16,053 nt of DNA from Mucor racemosus (taxonomy: Eukaryota > Mucoromycota > Mucoromycetes > Mucorales > Mucoraceae): contig JAPEHQ010000024.1 of the NCBI GenBank assembly GCA_027405735.1, forward strand, positions 695,001-711,053, read 5' to 3'. Made by a program: the position numbers and the translations under genes. Position 1 is the first letter of the stretch. The number at the start of each line of letters is the position of its first letter. Shown in pieces: positions 1-10,657 of the stretch. The notes under the pieces were generated by a model. It saw only the letters and a program-made list of their open reading frames with translations, was not told the DNA's origin and ran no database searches.

Positions 1-1504
1 TTATGTTTCTCGTTTATCATGCTTCATAATTTAATAAATACTCTTTAAACGTCCAAGGTCACTTTTTCACCACTGCTTAGAAACCAAATCTTTGTGGTAG
101 TATACCTCAACGAGAAATTAAGTTAGAGAATTGATTTTGGGTGGAATATGTTTTTAAAAAGATATTCTTTAACATACTTGAGTATCAGAGTATTTATGAA
201 TTTTCATATTTTGCCCTCTTCTTGATATTTCTAAATATCCGGTATATTAACTACATTATGCTCAAGTGATAGTCCTATGTTATATCTATCTATATCAACT
301 TGGGGTTCTAAAATATCCCAATTTTTGATGGAGAAATAATAAAAAAGGTACAAAAATATTGGATGATGGATTCATCCTGACAATTTTTATGAGCATTAAC
401 AGGTCCTTTTTTTTTTCCGGATAAAAAAAACACATAAATTTGTTTATTTCTCAACGAATAATGTAGCTACAACTGCAAGCAATACCTTGATCTGTAGCTA
501 ACAAAACGGATCATTTTGTGGTAAGTTTGAGTTTTACAAAATTTACCAAAATTAAATAGAAAATGCCAAAAACCCTTTAAAATTGAATTTCAAATTTATG
601 GCAAATTTTATGCTGAAACTTTTTTTGAAATTTACACCATTCAATGCAAAATTTGAATCTTTAAACAAGTTATTTAATTAGCTAGACCAATTTACTATGG
701 CCTCTGTTGCGCAATCAAGGATTTAAACTTTTTGACCGATTTTTGATCAGGTTTTTGTCATTCATCATTTTGCTTTTTAAACGCCGTCAGTGAAAATGGT
801 TTGGAGCATCATATTAGAGAATACTAATGAGCCCGCGTTCAATGGAAGAATATAAATAATCTATGCTTTTATTTAAAATTAATTGGTACAAGAGTGATGG
901 AATAATTACTTGATTACCTTCGATGCCGTAAATATGCTTTTTTTGAAAATAAAGAATCATTCAATTGCTTTCTTAAATTCTATCCCAATTTGCTTGTGCT
1001 AATTGAAATTACTGAGTATTCGATGTTTGTCTTGAAAGATTAGTAACATTCGTGAAACGAATGTACATTAGCAATTTTGTATCATAAATGTTGCATTTGT
1101 TCACCTTTGAAAAGTACCAAGATTTACAACTCTCGAAATATCCAACGATATATGATAATTGATGATGGTTTTGAATAGCCTAAATAGATGTGGCTATATC
1201 ACAAGTAGCCATATAGGCAGCTCCCCTTCCAATTTTCTTAATGCAGCATCAATCTCACTCTGAAGATGGATATACATGTAATCTCAAATTGTTTCTGGTA
1301 CTTCTATTTCATTTCTTTGGTTGGGTTTCAGTATTACTCTAATTGGCTTATTGTATCCCGCTTTTGGGACACATACCCTTTACAGCATCTTTTTGTAGAT
1401 TTACTACAAGTGACGTTGTGATTTTTCCGTCTTTCTAAAAGAGAAAAAAGGTGTGCTGCAACAGTTTCTTTTCTTTTCATTCTATTTCTCCTATAAACAA
1501 CGTT
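1..1504. other. AT-rich upstream intergenic sequence, no gene seen
   Basis: No reading frame here looks like a gene on either strand. The stretch contains homopolymer runs (a T-tract near 402-418), many self-complementary AAATTT-type words around 530-660, and a perfect 8-bp inverted repeat with a 3-nt loop at 1046-1064 (ACATTCGT-GAA-ACGAATGT). The last 40 bases before the kinase start are pyrimidine-rich (TTTCTTTTCTTTTC and similar), common before fungal start codons, so the distal part of this stretch probably carries the kinase promoter. I could not pick out a convincing TATA element or upstream factor site. Confidence 0.5.
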
Positions 1505-3716
1505 ATGCAGCAAACGCCAAGGCAGAACCGTATACCTGAACAGCAAGGTGTAGGCCAAACTTTACCACCAGTTCCAGTCGGTATCGATTCTTTAAACGCC
1601 CCACCTTTACCTCCAGGCGCAATGCCAACAGGTACTCGCTTACAAGTCGGGAAGTATCAAGTTATAGTACATAATTTTATTGCTGAAGGTAAAAATCAAG
1701 TGCATCTTTTTGTATATTAATATTAATCAATGTTAAAAAGGTGGTTTCGCTCATGTTTACATTGCTAGAATTGAAGGAAAGTCAGGTTATGTAGTTTTAA
1801 AGAGAGTAGCTGTTCCTGATGGAGAAAGATTAAAGATGGTTGAAAAGGAAATCGCATTCATGGTTAGATAAAATGGATAGAATCAATGTTTATGTCATGT
1901 ATTAATATAAGTTGCTACTTTTAGAGAAGACTAGGAGATCATAAAAACATTGTTCGATACTATGAATCAAGAATTGACGCGTTACCAGTTGGTGGATTTG
2001 AAGCTCTTATCCTGATGGAATACTGTCCTGGTAAATCCAACGAATATTTGCTGGTTTATATCCAAACGCAAACTAACATATACTTTTAGGCGGTGGTGTC
2101 ATTGATTTGATGAATAGAAGATTGCAGCAAAGACTAACTGAACCTGAAATTTTGAAGATATTCAGTGATGTAGCAGAGGTACACAAGAATATTAATAGGT
2201 ACCACAATTATATCATAACATTTACCCATCATAGGCACTTGCTTATATGCATTATTGTAATCCACCTGTTTTACATCGAGATTTAAAAGTAGAAAATATC
2301 TTGATTTTGAATCAAGACAGTTATAAACTTTGTGATTTTGGTTCTGCTTCGCTTTCTAAAGGTGCTTACATACCAAATAACCTTAGAGATATACAGAAAC
2401 TAGAGGATGATATTCAGCGACATACGACTTTACAGTATCGGGCACCAGAAATGATTGATGTTTATCAAAAGAAACCCGTGAATGAAAAGGCTGATATTTG
2501 GGCAATGGGTGTTTTATTATATAAATTATGTTACTACACAACTCCGTTCGAAGAAGAGGGGCAATTAGCTATATTAAATGCTCGTTACACCATACCAAGT
2601 TCTCCAATGTTCTCGGAAGGATTGCGTCGCTTGATTATATCAATGCTCCAGGAAGACCAAACCCGTAGACCTAATATTTATCAAGTTTTAAATATTGTTT
2701 GTCATTTGAGAGGTTTGGAATGTCCTATTCGTGATGTGAGTTTTACCCCTTGAATTATGGGCTTGCACAAAGTTAATCGTTTGCTTTTTTATTATTATTA
2801 GATTTATTCTGAACCTATAACTACTCCGTCTTTTGGTCAGCAACAACAACCACAACAACAGCAGCAGTATCAATCTACTCCTCCTACTTTATCTGATAAT
2901 GGGTCTATCTTTGAAAAAGTATCTTCTCCAGCTCAAGAATTGCCGAATATTACACCTATGAGAAGAGGAAGACCTACAAAATCAGATAGATTATCGACTC
3001 AAAGTCCAGTCGTAGAAAATTCAGTGCCTGTAACCAAGTCATTCGACCCATTTGATCCATCTCATGTTAATAAAGCATCTCCTCCTATCGCCGTCGCCAC
3101 TGCAGCAAGTACCACCACCACCACCAATACTACAACTACTACACCTACTACTACATTACCTGCATCATTTCAAAATAGTTTCATTCCAGAACCAACAATT
3201 TCTTCTACATCTACGTCTTCTGCAACATCACCTCCACCTCGAGTACAAAGCGCACCTATTACACAACATGTCACGCCTAAACCACAGATGGCAACCAAGA
3301 TTTTGCAAACACAACCTAATTCCCCAGTAACCAAATCTACCAAGGAAGATGTCAAAAATGCTACAGACGAAAATAAAAGTAATATTGTAGAGAATAAAAA
3401 CGAATATGATGAGGATGGGGATGATGATAACAATGATGATGATGACAATGATGATGATGTTATGCCTAAAATGAATCGTGGAGTGTCGTCAAGCATTGAA
3501 GCACGATTTATGGCCATCAAAAATGCTAGTAGAAGTGGTGCTGCACATCCTGTTAAACCTACTACTACTACAAGCACTCCCAAAAAGAATAAGCCTGCAC
3601 CCCCTCCCAAGCCTGCAAGATTTAGATTGCAACAAACAAATCAACAAGTGCCTTCTGTAGATGATTTTGAGCATAAATTTCCCTCATTAGAAGATTTAGA
3701 CAAATCCATTTCTTGA
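1505..3716 (+). CDS. Ark1/Prk1/AAK1-like (NAK family) serine/threonine protein kinase, six exons, 638 aa
   Basis: Exons 1505-1688, 1741-1862, 1925-2030, 2090-2178, 2235-2735 and 2802-3716; all introns are GT-AG, 52-66 nt, with agreeing phases, and the third has a CTAAC branch site. Visible motifs: NAK-style glycine loop EGGFAHVY (residues 61-68), beta-3 lysine in VVLKR (K82), helix-C E98, catalytic HRDLKVEN (181-188), DFG (201-203), and [10 protein letters not shown] around the APE at 237-239. The catalytic domain ends near 334. The tail is low-complexity: a Gln run, Thr/Pro-rich stretches, an RGRP AT-hook-like core (389-392), an Asp-rich run, a KPAPPPKP motif (598-605) and a closing FPSLEDLD. 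Family members phosphorylate Pan1/Sla1-type endocytic adaptors (yeast) or AP2 (animals) at cortical actin patches. The proline motif resembles the SH3 ligand that recruits yeast Ark1/Prk1 to Abp1 (inference). I chose 1505 because the ATG at 1451 adds only 18 unremarkable residues. A family-level call is firm; the exact orthologue is not. AATAAA lies at 3723. Confidence 0.92.
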
Positions 3717-4849
3717 TCGTGTAATAAAATATAAATTATTTGTACTTTTTTGGCTGATCGTTTGGAGCGTTTACGAGCCCACGATTTCTTGTGCAGTTTT
3801 TAAAGGATCGGTCATGGTAGATTTTCTGTTGTAGTGTTTTTTTGATATTCCTTAAAAATATGTTGAAGTGTTGATTTGTTCAAGGACATTTATACTATGA
3901 AACTTTAAAGGGATTTTCAAGCACCTAAAAATCAAATTTTTTAATTTTTTTTTTCAACAATATATAACTTTAAGGGGTTTAATTTGTTGAAAAATTTGCT
4001 TTGTTGCTATTATATAATGCCATTATGAAGTATTCATTCGTCAAAATCAAAATGCTGCCGACCAGAGGGTTTTAGCGGTGTTTGAACTCTGATATGAAGT
4101 TTTAATCAAGTTTTGAATTTAAAGGAAAATAGAAGACGAAAATGATGATTTTCTCTTCAAAATGTATATGAGCCAACATTGGGACTTTTAAAATAACTTG
4201 TAGAGCATCTAATTTCTCATATAAAAGTAGGCTTATTATTTAAATTAGTATACTTGGTTATTCTATAACAGTTATGAAACCAGTATTGGGGATGCTAAGG
4301 CAGCAGAAAATTTTGACTGCTCATACAAGCATTATAAATTGAGATTGTTTTTTCTCTCTAAACCAATATCAAATGAACACACAGCCAATATTATCAAGCG
4401 ATTAATTATATATATATATATATATATATACAATTATTTTCTTTAACTAGCATTTTTATTTTGTAAAAATCAGCATGTACTTTTTTAGATGCAATTTTAT
4501 TGTAATTTAAAACATAACTGATTCAAGCAATGCATAATTTATTATATATTTCAAATGAACGGCCCTTCAGAAAAGTAACTTACTACAGGAATTACTAGAT
4601 GCACTCAAGAAAGCATTTATCACAGTTTTCTGAATTCTGATTAATAAAATTTTACATTTTCAATTTTATACATTTCTTGATTAAGAATTATATTCTACTT
4701 TTTTACGTTTAATAATGATATGCATCGAGTTGTGTTCAAATTGTATTAACAATATCAGTTTTACTAACTCAAGTCGACTCAATGAATATCACTTTTAATT
4801 ACCAATATAAATTCCATTACATGGATGTAAGTACCATTACTATGATAAA
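3717..4849. other. Non-coding AT-rich intergenic sequence
   Basis: The first bases are probably the kinase 3' UTR, with an AATAAA at 3723-3728 just after the stop. The rest is AT-rich with no protein-like reading frame that I can see. It includes a (TA)n run at about 4409-4430. I see no RNA gene or recognisable mobile-element end. Confidence 0.5.
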
Positions 4850-6064
4850 ATGACACAAACAACAATTGAAACCATTTCAAACAAAGAAGGTTATTTGAAT
4901 TCATTAAGACAGGTCTGTGAGCTTATCAAATCTAGATATCATATGATCAATATATGGTAGACAAATAATTTTTAATAACGTGCTGTTACATTGTCTCTGA
5001 TATTTCTTACAATTCAAGAAAAGAATACTATAAACTCACCATCATAATTAGCATTGTGAATTACATTTATTATTTAGCAATGCAATGACTTTTTTCTCGG
5101 CTTGTTTGATAAATACAAAGAAGGCTAACAAATGTTGTTCTTGAACAAACGATCAGAATATTGCGAAGTTAATATAAAGACAACGAACAAGCATGGAAAT
5201 CGCTCGATACAAAAATATTTGATAAACCAGAGCTAATTGATATAATAATTTCTATAATATATGAACAGTTTGACTTGATTGAAGTAGAACTAAGCAACCA
5301 CTATTAATATATTCATTATCCATAGATAACCTTAGAAGAATTTTACGTTGCTTATAATTAATATTAGTCTCGAAAGCCAAATCAAGTAATCTCTTGGTGG
5401 AAATAGGATGTTCTTTATTTTTTTTATCGCATCAGGTAATTATGCAGAAAATTGTAACTGCTAAATTATCATATAACTTACAGGGTAGCGAAATATAAAA
5501 AAACATTTATAGATTATATACGTTATATAATGAACAAGCATCCCGGATAACTGCTTTTCATCGTATCGAAGAAGACTATGAAAAAAAAAAATTAGAGTTT
5601 TACCGAATACATACTAGTTAATAGAGTATATTAAAGCCATAATATAAGTGTGATTTATGAAGATATAATTTTAAAATCTCATTTCAGTGAACATTTAATT
5701 TTCGCAATGCAGTCTCTTAAGGGCAAGACTCTGTTGAATTAAATACAGTTTTATTAGGATTTGGCAAAAATCCAAAACAAATATGGAAAAATAATATTAA
5801 ACATGCAAAAAATTTAATTAGCATTAAGGTTAAGAAATATATTGACGAAGTCGATATACAAAAAGGTTTTATAATATATATAGAAGCACAATCACAATTT
5901 ATTTGATAATACAATTATGTAACGATCCAATTAAATTACATAAGCAAATCGCACATATAAAAAGCAACCAAGAACGGATCAATTGCACATTAGCGAATTT
6001 ATATGTTCTTCTTTTTCCATTTTTTTTCATATTTATAACCACAATCCAAATAAATATATATTAA
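4850..6064 (+). pseudogene. Decayed protein-coding gene of unknown family
   Basis: Several adjoining stretches translate into protein-like sequence but are cut by stops and frame changes, as in a dead gene. Frame 2 at 4850-4960 gives 36 codons starting MTQTTIETISNKEGYL. Frame 1 from 5173 to 5358 includes WKSLDTKIFDKPELI and EQFDLIEVEL, interrupted by two stops. Frame 3 is protein-like from 5358 to 5903 with stops at 5496, 5619 and others, including the 40-codon piece with AFHRIEEDYEKKKLEF (5499-5618) and a 61-codon piece with LLGFGKNPKQIWKN (5721-5903). Frame 2 resumes at 5912-6061 with QIAHIKSNQERINCTLANL. Amino-acid usage (W, D, E, K, R mixed, amphipathic spacing) differs from the F/I/N/Y strings that random AT-rich DNA yields. 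Family not recognised. Some stops could lie in introns, but the number makes an intact gene unlikely. It may be a dead transposon gene or subtelomeric gene-family relic. Confidence 0.5.
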
Positions 6065-6345
6065 TACTTATTTATCATTGTTACTTATAACCAATTATTA
6101 CATAATAATATATAATCAATCATAGAATCAAACCATTAATATAAGCCTCCATATTATACATCCATATTGATAACCAATTGATCTATTACATCAAGGTTTC
6201 AGAATTTATGTAGATTTCACAGCAAAATAATTTAAAATTTGAGTTTTTGTATCACTACGAACAAAAGTCCTGTACTCATCTAATCGTAAATGACCCTCCA
6301 TTTATGTACCCCGACCTGTAACCAGTATTATGTAAATGACTATCC
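6065..6345. other. Short AT-rich spacer before the minisatellite
   Basis: No gene is seen. GTAAATGAC occurs twice close together (6285-6293 and 6331-6339), and the last bases lead directly into the ATACCTTCGC boundary of the minisatellite. This may be the flank of a dispersed repeat, which cannot be tested from one copy. Confidence 0.35.
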
Positions 6346-6737
6346 ATACCTTCGCCTCGGCGAAGGTAGGCGAAGGTGGGCGAAGGTTTTGAGTTTAAAA
6401 ATGACTTGTTGGAGGGCGAAGGTTTTGAGGTTAAAAATGACTTGTTGGAGGGCGAAGGTTTTGAGTTTAGAAATGACTTGTTGGAGGGCGAAGGTTTTGA
6501 GTTTAGAAATGACTTGTTGGAGGGCGAAGGTTTTGAGTTTAGAAATGACTTGTTGGAGGGCGAAGGTTTTGAGTTTAGAAATGACTTGTTGGAGGGCGAA
6601 GGTTTTGAGTTTAGAAATGACTTGTTGGAGGGCGAAGGTTTTGAGTTTAGAAATGACTTGTTGGAGGGCGAAGGTTTTGAGGTTAAAAATGACTTGTTGG
6701 AGGGTGAAGGTGGCCCGCTGTATGCTGATACCTTCGC
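6346..6737. repeat. 36-bp minisatellite, nine tandem copies, with palindromic seed and matching end motifs
   Basis: Nine head-to-tail 36-bp units fill 6379-6702 with no length variation; each starts GGCGAAGGTTTTGAG and ends GACTTGTTGGAG. Units 3-8 are identical as far as I can read; units 1, 2 and 9 carry AA instead of AG (FK/VK rather than FR when translated), and units 2 and 9 share GAGGTTA, so the array has variant ends and a homogenised middle. The 5' edge is a perfect 20-bp palindrome with a 2-nt centre (6348-6367), followed by GGCGAAGGT repeated about every 10 bp before the 36-bp period begins. ATACCTTCGC occurs at both ends (6346-6355 and 6728-6737). The array lies 44 bp beyond the stop codon of the zinc-finger gene and is probably inside its 3' UTR. 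Confidence 0.95.
6348..6367. repeat. Perfect 9-bp-arm palindrome at the minisatellite edge
   Basis: ACCTTCGCC, a 2-nt TC centre, then GGCGAAGGT. The right arm is the same 9-mer that begins each minisatellite unit, so this hairpin-forming site looks like the origin or boundary of the array. Confidence 0.85.
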
Positions 6738-6746
6738 TTTACTACA

Positions 6747-9018
6747 TTATGAACTTTCAATGCCATCAGTACAGTCAGACATATTATCGTCTGTATGGCC
6801 AGACATATAATCGTCTGTTACATGAGTAGAATCAGAAGCATTATCAACATGGTCGCCTTCGTCAATAACAGTTTCTTAATTTTTTTATTAATTTTTTTTT
6901 TTATTAATTTTTTAAAAACAAGTATAAAACAAACTACTATATTGAATCATGTCGCTTACCTGAATTTCCAAAGTCAAACATTCCTTCGTTCAAGAATATC
7001 CCATACACAATGGTAGCCCTAAAACAATAGACCATGATTGCATGTATTTTTGTTAAATCTTTTAGATTTTTAAAACTGCCATCATTCTTCAGAAAAAAAA
7101 AGTTGGAGTATGCTGTTGAGGGCAATTTTTGCGGTATTCCAGCAATTACATCGGTTGGCAATGGATTTTGACAACAAACAATGCTCATGTTCAGGTCAAG
7201 CAACAAAATTTCCATAAATTTGCTGTCTGCATCCTCATTTGAAGCCTCATTAAGCAGTTTCATCAACTTGTCCTTCTGGTTTGTGTTTATGAGTCTGAAT
7301 CTTTTCAAAAACCAGAATTCAACTGCATCTGTTTCCTCACTTCTTGAATATACAGTTCTAGCAAGCATGATAATCATGTTTGCCCACTGATTGGAATATT
7401 GTTTTAAGGTTCCTGGTTGTAGTGATCCTAATCCACGAGTTGATAGACTATATGTAATAATGTTATGTTATATGTGCAATTTCAGTATCGTCCACTGCAT
7501 CTACTTACTTTTCGCCAAGTCTTAATGTTTTGGATTTTTGCCGCCAAAAATACCCTTCAGATGATTTTATCATCATGCTATTCAGCCTATAAAAAAAGTT
7601 ATGAACTGTTTTACGAATGTTGTCATATGCTGGGCACACTTTTTCGATTTCGCGAGCAGCAAATTTGTACAGGATTTTTCTCAGCTGCATGGAACTTTGT
7701 TGGGTTTCGTCCAAAGTCCTGAATCCTTCATAGAATTGATGCAATTTAAAATGTTCCATAAACGAGTTGTTCAGCTTGTCACGATGATCATACAGATTTG
7801 TATCATCACCATACTGATTTACATTCATGACACTTTTAGCATTTGGATTACTAGCAAAAAAAATGTCTTGCTGTTGTTGGCCAGTTGATGAAAGTTGCAC
7901 TCCTAGTTGTTGAGTCTACTCAAAAATGGTTATATGGATCCAATGACATGTTGTATAATGCTACCTACTTTAATACAATAATATTTGGCTCTATTGTTAC
8001 CAAATACTGTTTGCAATTTTCGACTGAATGTGTTATTTTCAGACCAAAACTCTGGGTGAGTTGTTCTGAAATGGTGCTTCATTGTTAAATCAGAGGCTGT
8101 TGCGTAAAATACGTCCATTTCATCACAAATAGTACATACAAGCCCATCGACAATAGAGAGTACAGTGATGCAGTTTAATTCATCTTTTGATGGATGAGTA
8201 TAGTATCCCATATCTTCCCCTTTGTTTCCTCCTTGTTCCAAAAGTTTTTCTAAAAAATCAGCTTTTGTAATTTTCGGGGAGTTGTTGCGAAAAAAATGCC
8301 CATTTCTCTTTAAATGACTGAATACTACCTTTGGTTCGATTGCTTGCTGGCAGTACTGACAGATAATTGCGCCTGATTCTCTGTGAATCAGTAACCCCAA
8401 ATCCTTTTAAAAACTAACATTGAAGTCGCTGTCTAATAATAATAAAAAATATATATATATATATTATAATGTAAACTCTGTCTCTTTGCAAATGTGTCTT
8501 ACTGAATTGTGTGATTTGGGTCTCCCCATCGTAAGTGGTTTCGTCCATATCCACTCCCACATCCTCATCCTCAACCTCGCCTTCTTCTTCTTCTTCTTCT
8601 TCTTCTTCGTTTTGGTTACTAGCCTCATTGATGAGTGGGGCAGGACTTTGATTGGTACCTTGTTGAGTATCACTACTCTGATTCGCGTCATGAAGGTTTT
8701 GAGCTTGTTTAGCTCGCTCAATATCAGCGGCTAGGGTGCAGTTTTTTACATGATTCGAGATGTTTTTTGTTGATGCTCTTGCAAACTCACCACATGGGCA
8801 ATGGAATTTGCCATCTTCCTTTCTTTCCAAGCGAAATTTAGCTATTTTTTTTTTTTTGCAAAATATTTTATAAACAGCTTTCCACTTTAAAAAGTTTACT
8901 TACGATTGAATTTGGTTGTCATAGTAACGTCTTCTTGATGAGCATCTCGTACATGTGTCTTGCGTTTCTTGGCATCTGTGAACGATTTATCGCACTGAGT
9001 ACAGTTGAATGATTCCAT
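6747..9018 (-). CDS. Zinc-finger protein, OrsD/DUF3505-like, divergent partner of the helicase gene
   Basis: Minus-strand exons, first to last: 9018-8904, 8841-8503 (or to 8477), 8432 (or 8403)-7969, 7915-7509, 7447-6960, 6874-6747. All other junctions are GT-AG with agreeing phases. Residue numbers follow the 645-aa model. An N-terminal C2H2 finger (C6, C9, H22, H27) is followed by a C2HC-like finger (C53, C55, H69, C73), a Gln/Asn linker, nine glutamates (about 117-125) and an acidic stretch. Next come two modules: CQYC...HLKRNGH (C175, C178, H190, H196) and CTIC...HHFRTTH (C250, C253, H270, H276). This pairing resembles the DUF3505/OrsD family found with fungal RecQ-like helicases. A helical region follows (NLSTRGLGSLQPG, TLKQYSNQW), then an acidic C-terminus. 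The splice between exons 2 and 3 is uncertain: the strong donor leaves TAA at 8409-8407 in frame, whereas a weak GTTTAC donor at 8476 with an acceptor at 8404 keeps the frame open. Probably nuclear and DNA-binding. Confidence 0.75.
6776..6823. repeat. 24-bp tandem duplication inside the last exon of the zinc-finger gene
   Basis: Two near-identical 24-bp copies (6776-6799, 6800-6823), each holding CAGACATAT...CGTCTG, itself an imperfect inverted repeat. On the minus strand they encode the repeated TDDYMSGH/TDDNMSDC of the acidic tail, so the duplication adds exactly eight residues in frame. Confidence 0.8.
8404..8502 (-). other. Ambiguous splice region of the zinc-finger gene
   Basis: Two readings exist on the minus strand. 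With GTAAGA at 8502 as donor and ATTAG at 8435-8433 as acceptor the phase is right and the exon reads SDFNVSF, but then meets TAA at 8409-8407 before KDLGLLIH. With GTTTAC at 8476 as donor and AAAAG at 8404 as acceptor the frame stays open (QRDR joined to DLGLLIH). A-rich acceptors also occur at 1740 and 13055, so the acceptor is acceptable here; the donor is weak. An AT microsatellite lies inside both introns. Confidence 0.55.
8584..8609. repeat. TTC trinucleotide microsatellite encoding poly-Glu
   Basis: A TTC run on the + strand, read as GAA on the minus strand, encodes nine consecutive glutamates in the acidic linker of the zinc-finger protein. Such tracts change length by slippage in whole codons. 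Confidence 0.85.
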
Positions 9019-9232
9019 ATTGATTTGAAAATAAAAAAAGTATAAAGATAGAGATAAATTGAGAACGAATATTTTATTATTATACTCGAGTGGCCAATGT
9101 TTTGCCTGTGATATGATGCAAGCCATATATGGTCATAAAAAACAACGCCCCTAATTCATGTACTTTTTTAATAGTATTATTTTTTCAATTATTGATTCAA
9201 ATTTAAACATATACAACAAGAAATCCTGAAAT
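9019..9232. promoter_or_regulatory. Shared bidirectional promoter between the zinc-finger and helicase genes
   Basis: Only 214 bp separate the two divergent start codons (9018 on minus, 9233 on plus), so both genes must be driven from here unless a 5' intron extends further. Candidate elements: CCAAT at 9094-9098, the CArG palindrome CCATATATGG at 9123-9132, and a TATAAA on the + strand near 9040. The sequence around the start at 9233 is A-rich before the ATG. Shared control is inferred from geometry; no site is experimentally known. Confidence 0.5.
9123..9132. promoter_or_regulatory. CArG-box palindrome
   Basis: CCATATATGG is a perfect 10-bp palindrome and an exact match to CC(A/T)6GG, the site bound by SRF/Mcm1-type MADS-box factors. 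It lies near the middle of the intergenic region, equally placed for both genes. A chance match in AT-rich DNA is possible. Confidence 0.45.
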
Positions 9233-10118
9233 ATGCCTTTATCTTCAGGGACAAATAACGATCGCTTGCAGCAATTAATTCAAGACGTACAACTTGAGAA
9301 TGGTTTAGCTGCAAGAGAGAATATGCAGCAATCCCGTTCAGAGGGATACAATGATTATTTCTATTGGCTACAGGATAATCAGAATACAGCATTCAATAGC
9401 CATATTGCTGCTCTTCGACTTGGAAGAGAAATCTTGGCCGATGACTCTGTTATTCCCAACATTATTTGGGACAATGACAACAGGTTTGAAGGCTTAACTT
9501 GCAACGGGGTGCGTTTTTCATTGGATAAACTGCGTAAGCTGGTTATTGATCTGTCAAACCTTGCCCATAGTATCATGGTTAATAAACTTTTGTTTGGATC
9601 AGCGTTACCACAATTGCTTGATGCGTCAAATCCAAATGAAACCGAATTCACAGATAAGATGCAAAATACACAAACTGGCTATTCATTTCAGAACGATTTG
9701 TCAAACCCAACGTTGACAGCTAAAAAAACAAGAATGTATATCCTGGATATAATCCACAACGACCCTACTTTGTGCATCAAGTTCTTTTCTGGAAATGGCA
9801 CTCCTAATCCTATCGCTTTTGGTGCTTGGTTGAAAGACTGTGGTAAATTTGTTAGAGTGTTGCTACTCTTGGTACACTTGACTTCAGGTCAGCCAAGTAG
9901 AATGTCTGAACTCACCGAGGCTAGTACCATCTGTAATCCCCATGAGGGAGGAACCAGAAGTTTATATTTTGTGCATAACACTATTATGTTGGTTCAAAGT
10001 TACAACAAGTCAAAAGCCATAACTGGTCAAGAAATGTTGGTGGCAAGATTTTTGCCAAAGTATCTTCTTCCCATGTTCCTAACTTACTTGGTCTGTGTTA
10101 GACCAATTGAACAGTGAG

Positions 10119-10161
<43 letters not shown>

Positions 10162-10622
10162 ATTTGATTATGATTGGAGTGATTTAACAATTTTGTTCCT
10201 AGATTATGCGTGGACTATGTTTATCCTAATATGTCTGATGTAGAAAGAAACAAGATAAAAGCAAACTATAGAGATATGCTTTTCGTTGAAAATGGTAAAC
10301 TACTTTCCACTACTCAAGTAACTAATACTTTAGCAAGGTAAATTGGTTTGAATCACACTGCGTTTGAAAAAAAACAAGTATATACTAATCAACATGTATG
10401 CTTGTTTAGATATTCGGCAAGATTTATTAATGCACGAATCACAGTTTCAATGTACAGACAAATAGCTGTATGCTTGATGTGGGTTTGGATTGCCCACTTT
10501 GATAGGATTACTGGTCATACTCTCACCGAAGAAGAATCACAAGAGCTCACAGAATATGCAGATATGAGACAAGCAAGAGAAATTGACGGTTTAATGTATA
10601 ATGAACAGGTATATTGTTGTGG

Positions 10623-10657
<35 letters not shown>

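Noticed and set aside
1046..1064. Hairpin ACATTCGT-GAA-ACGAATGT as a terminator or factor site
   Set aside because: A short perfect inverted repeat in AT-rich eukaryotic intergenic DNA; nothing next to it supports a function.
3170..3610. Minus-strand 146-aa open frame opposite the kinase tail
   Set aside because: It is the complement of the Thr/Pro/Asp-rich low-complexity exon, giving runs of S, L and V; the plus-strand exon is clearly the real one.
6379..6702. CRISPR-like array (36-bp direct repeats)
   Set aside because: The units are contiguous with no unique spacers, and the genome is eukaryotic.
6290..6829. Two overlapping plus-strand open frames through the minisatellite, with repeated NDLLEGEGFEF or MTCWRAKVLSLE
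   Set aside because: A 36-bp unit without stops keeps more than one frame open automatically, and both open frames overlap the last exon of the minus-strand gene. No splice or start evidence supports either.
7181..8088. Several plus-strand open frames of 67-95 aa
   Set aside because: They lie opposite phase-consistent exons of the zinc-finger gene and show no motif.
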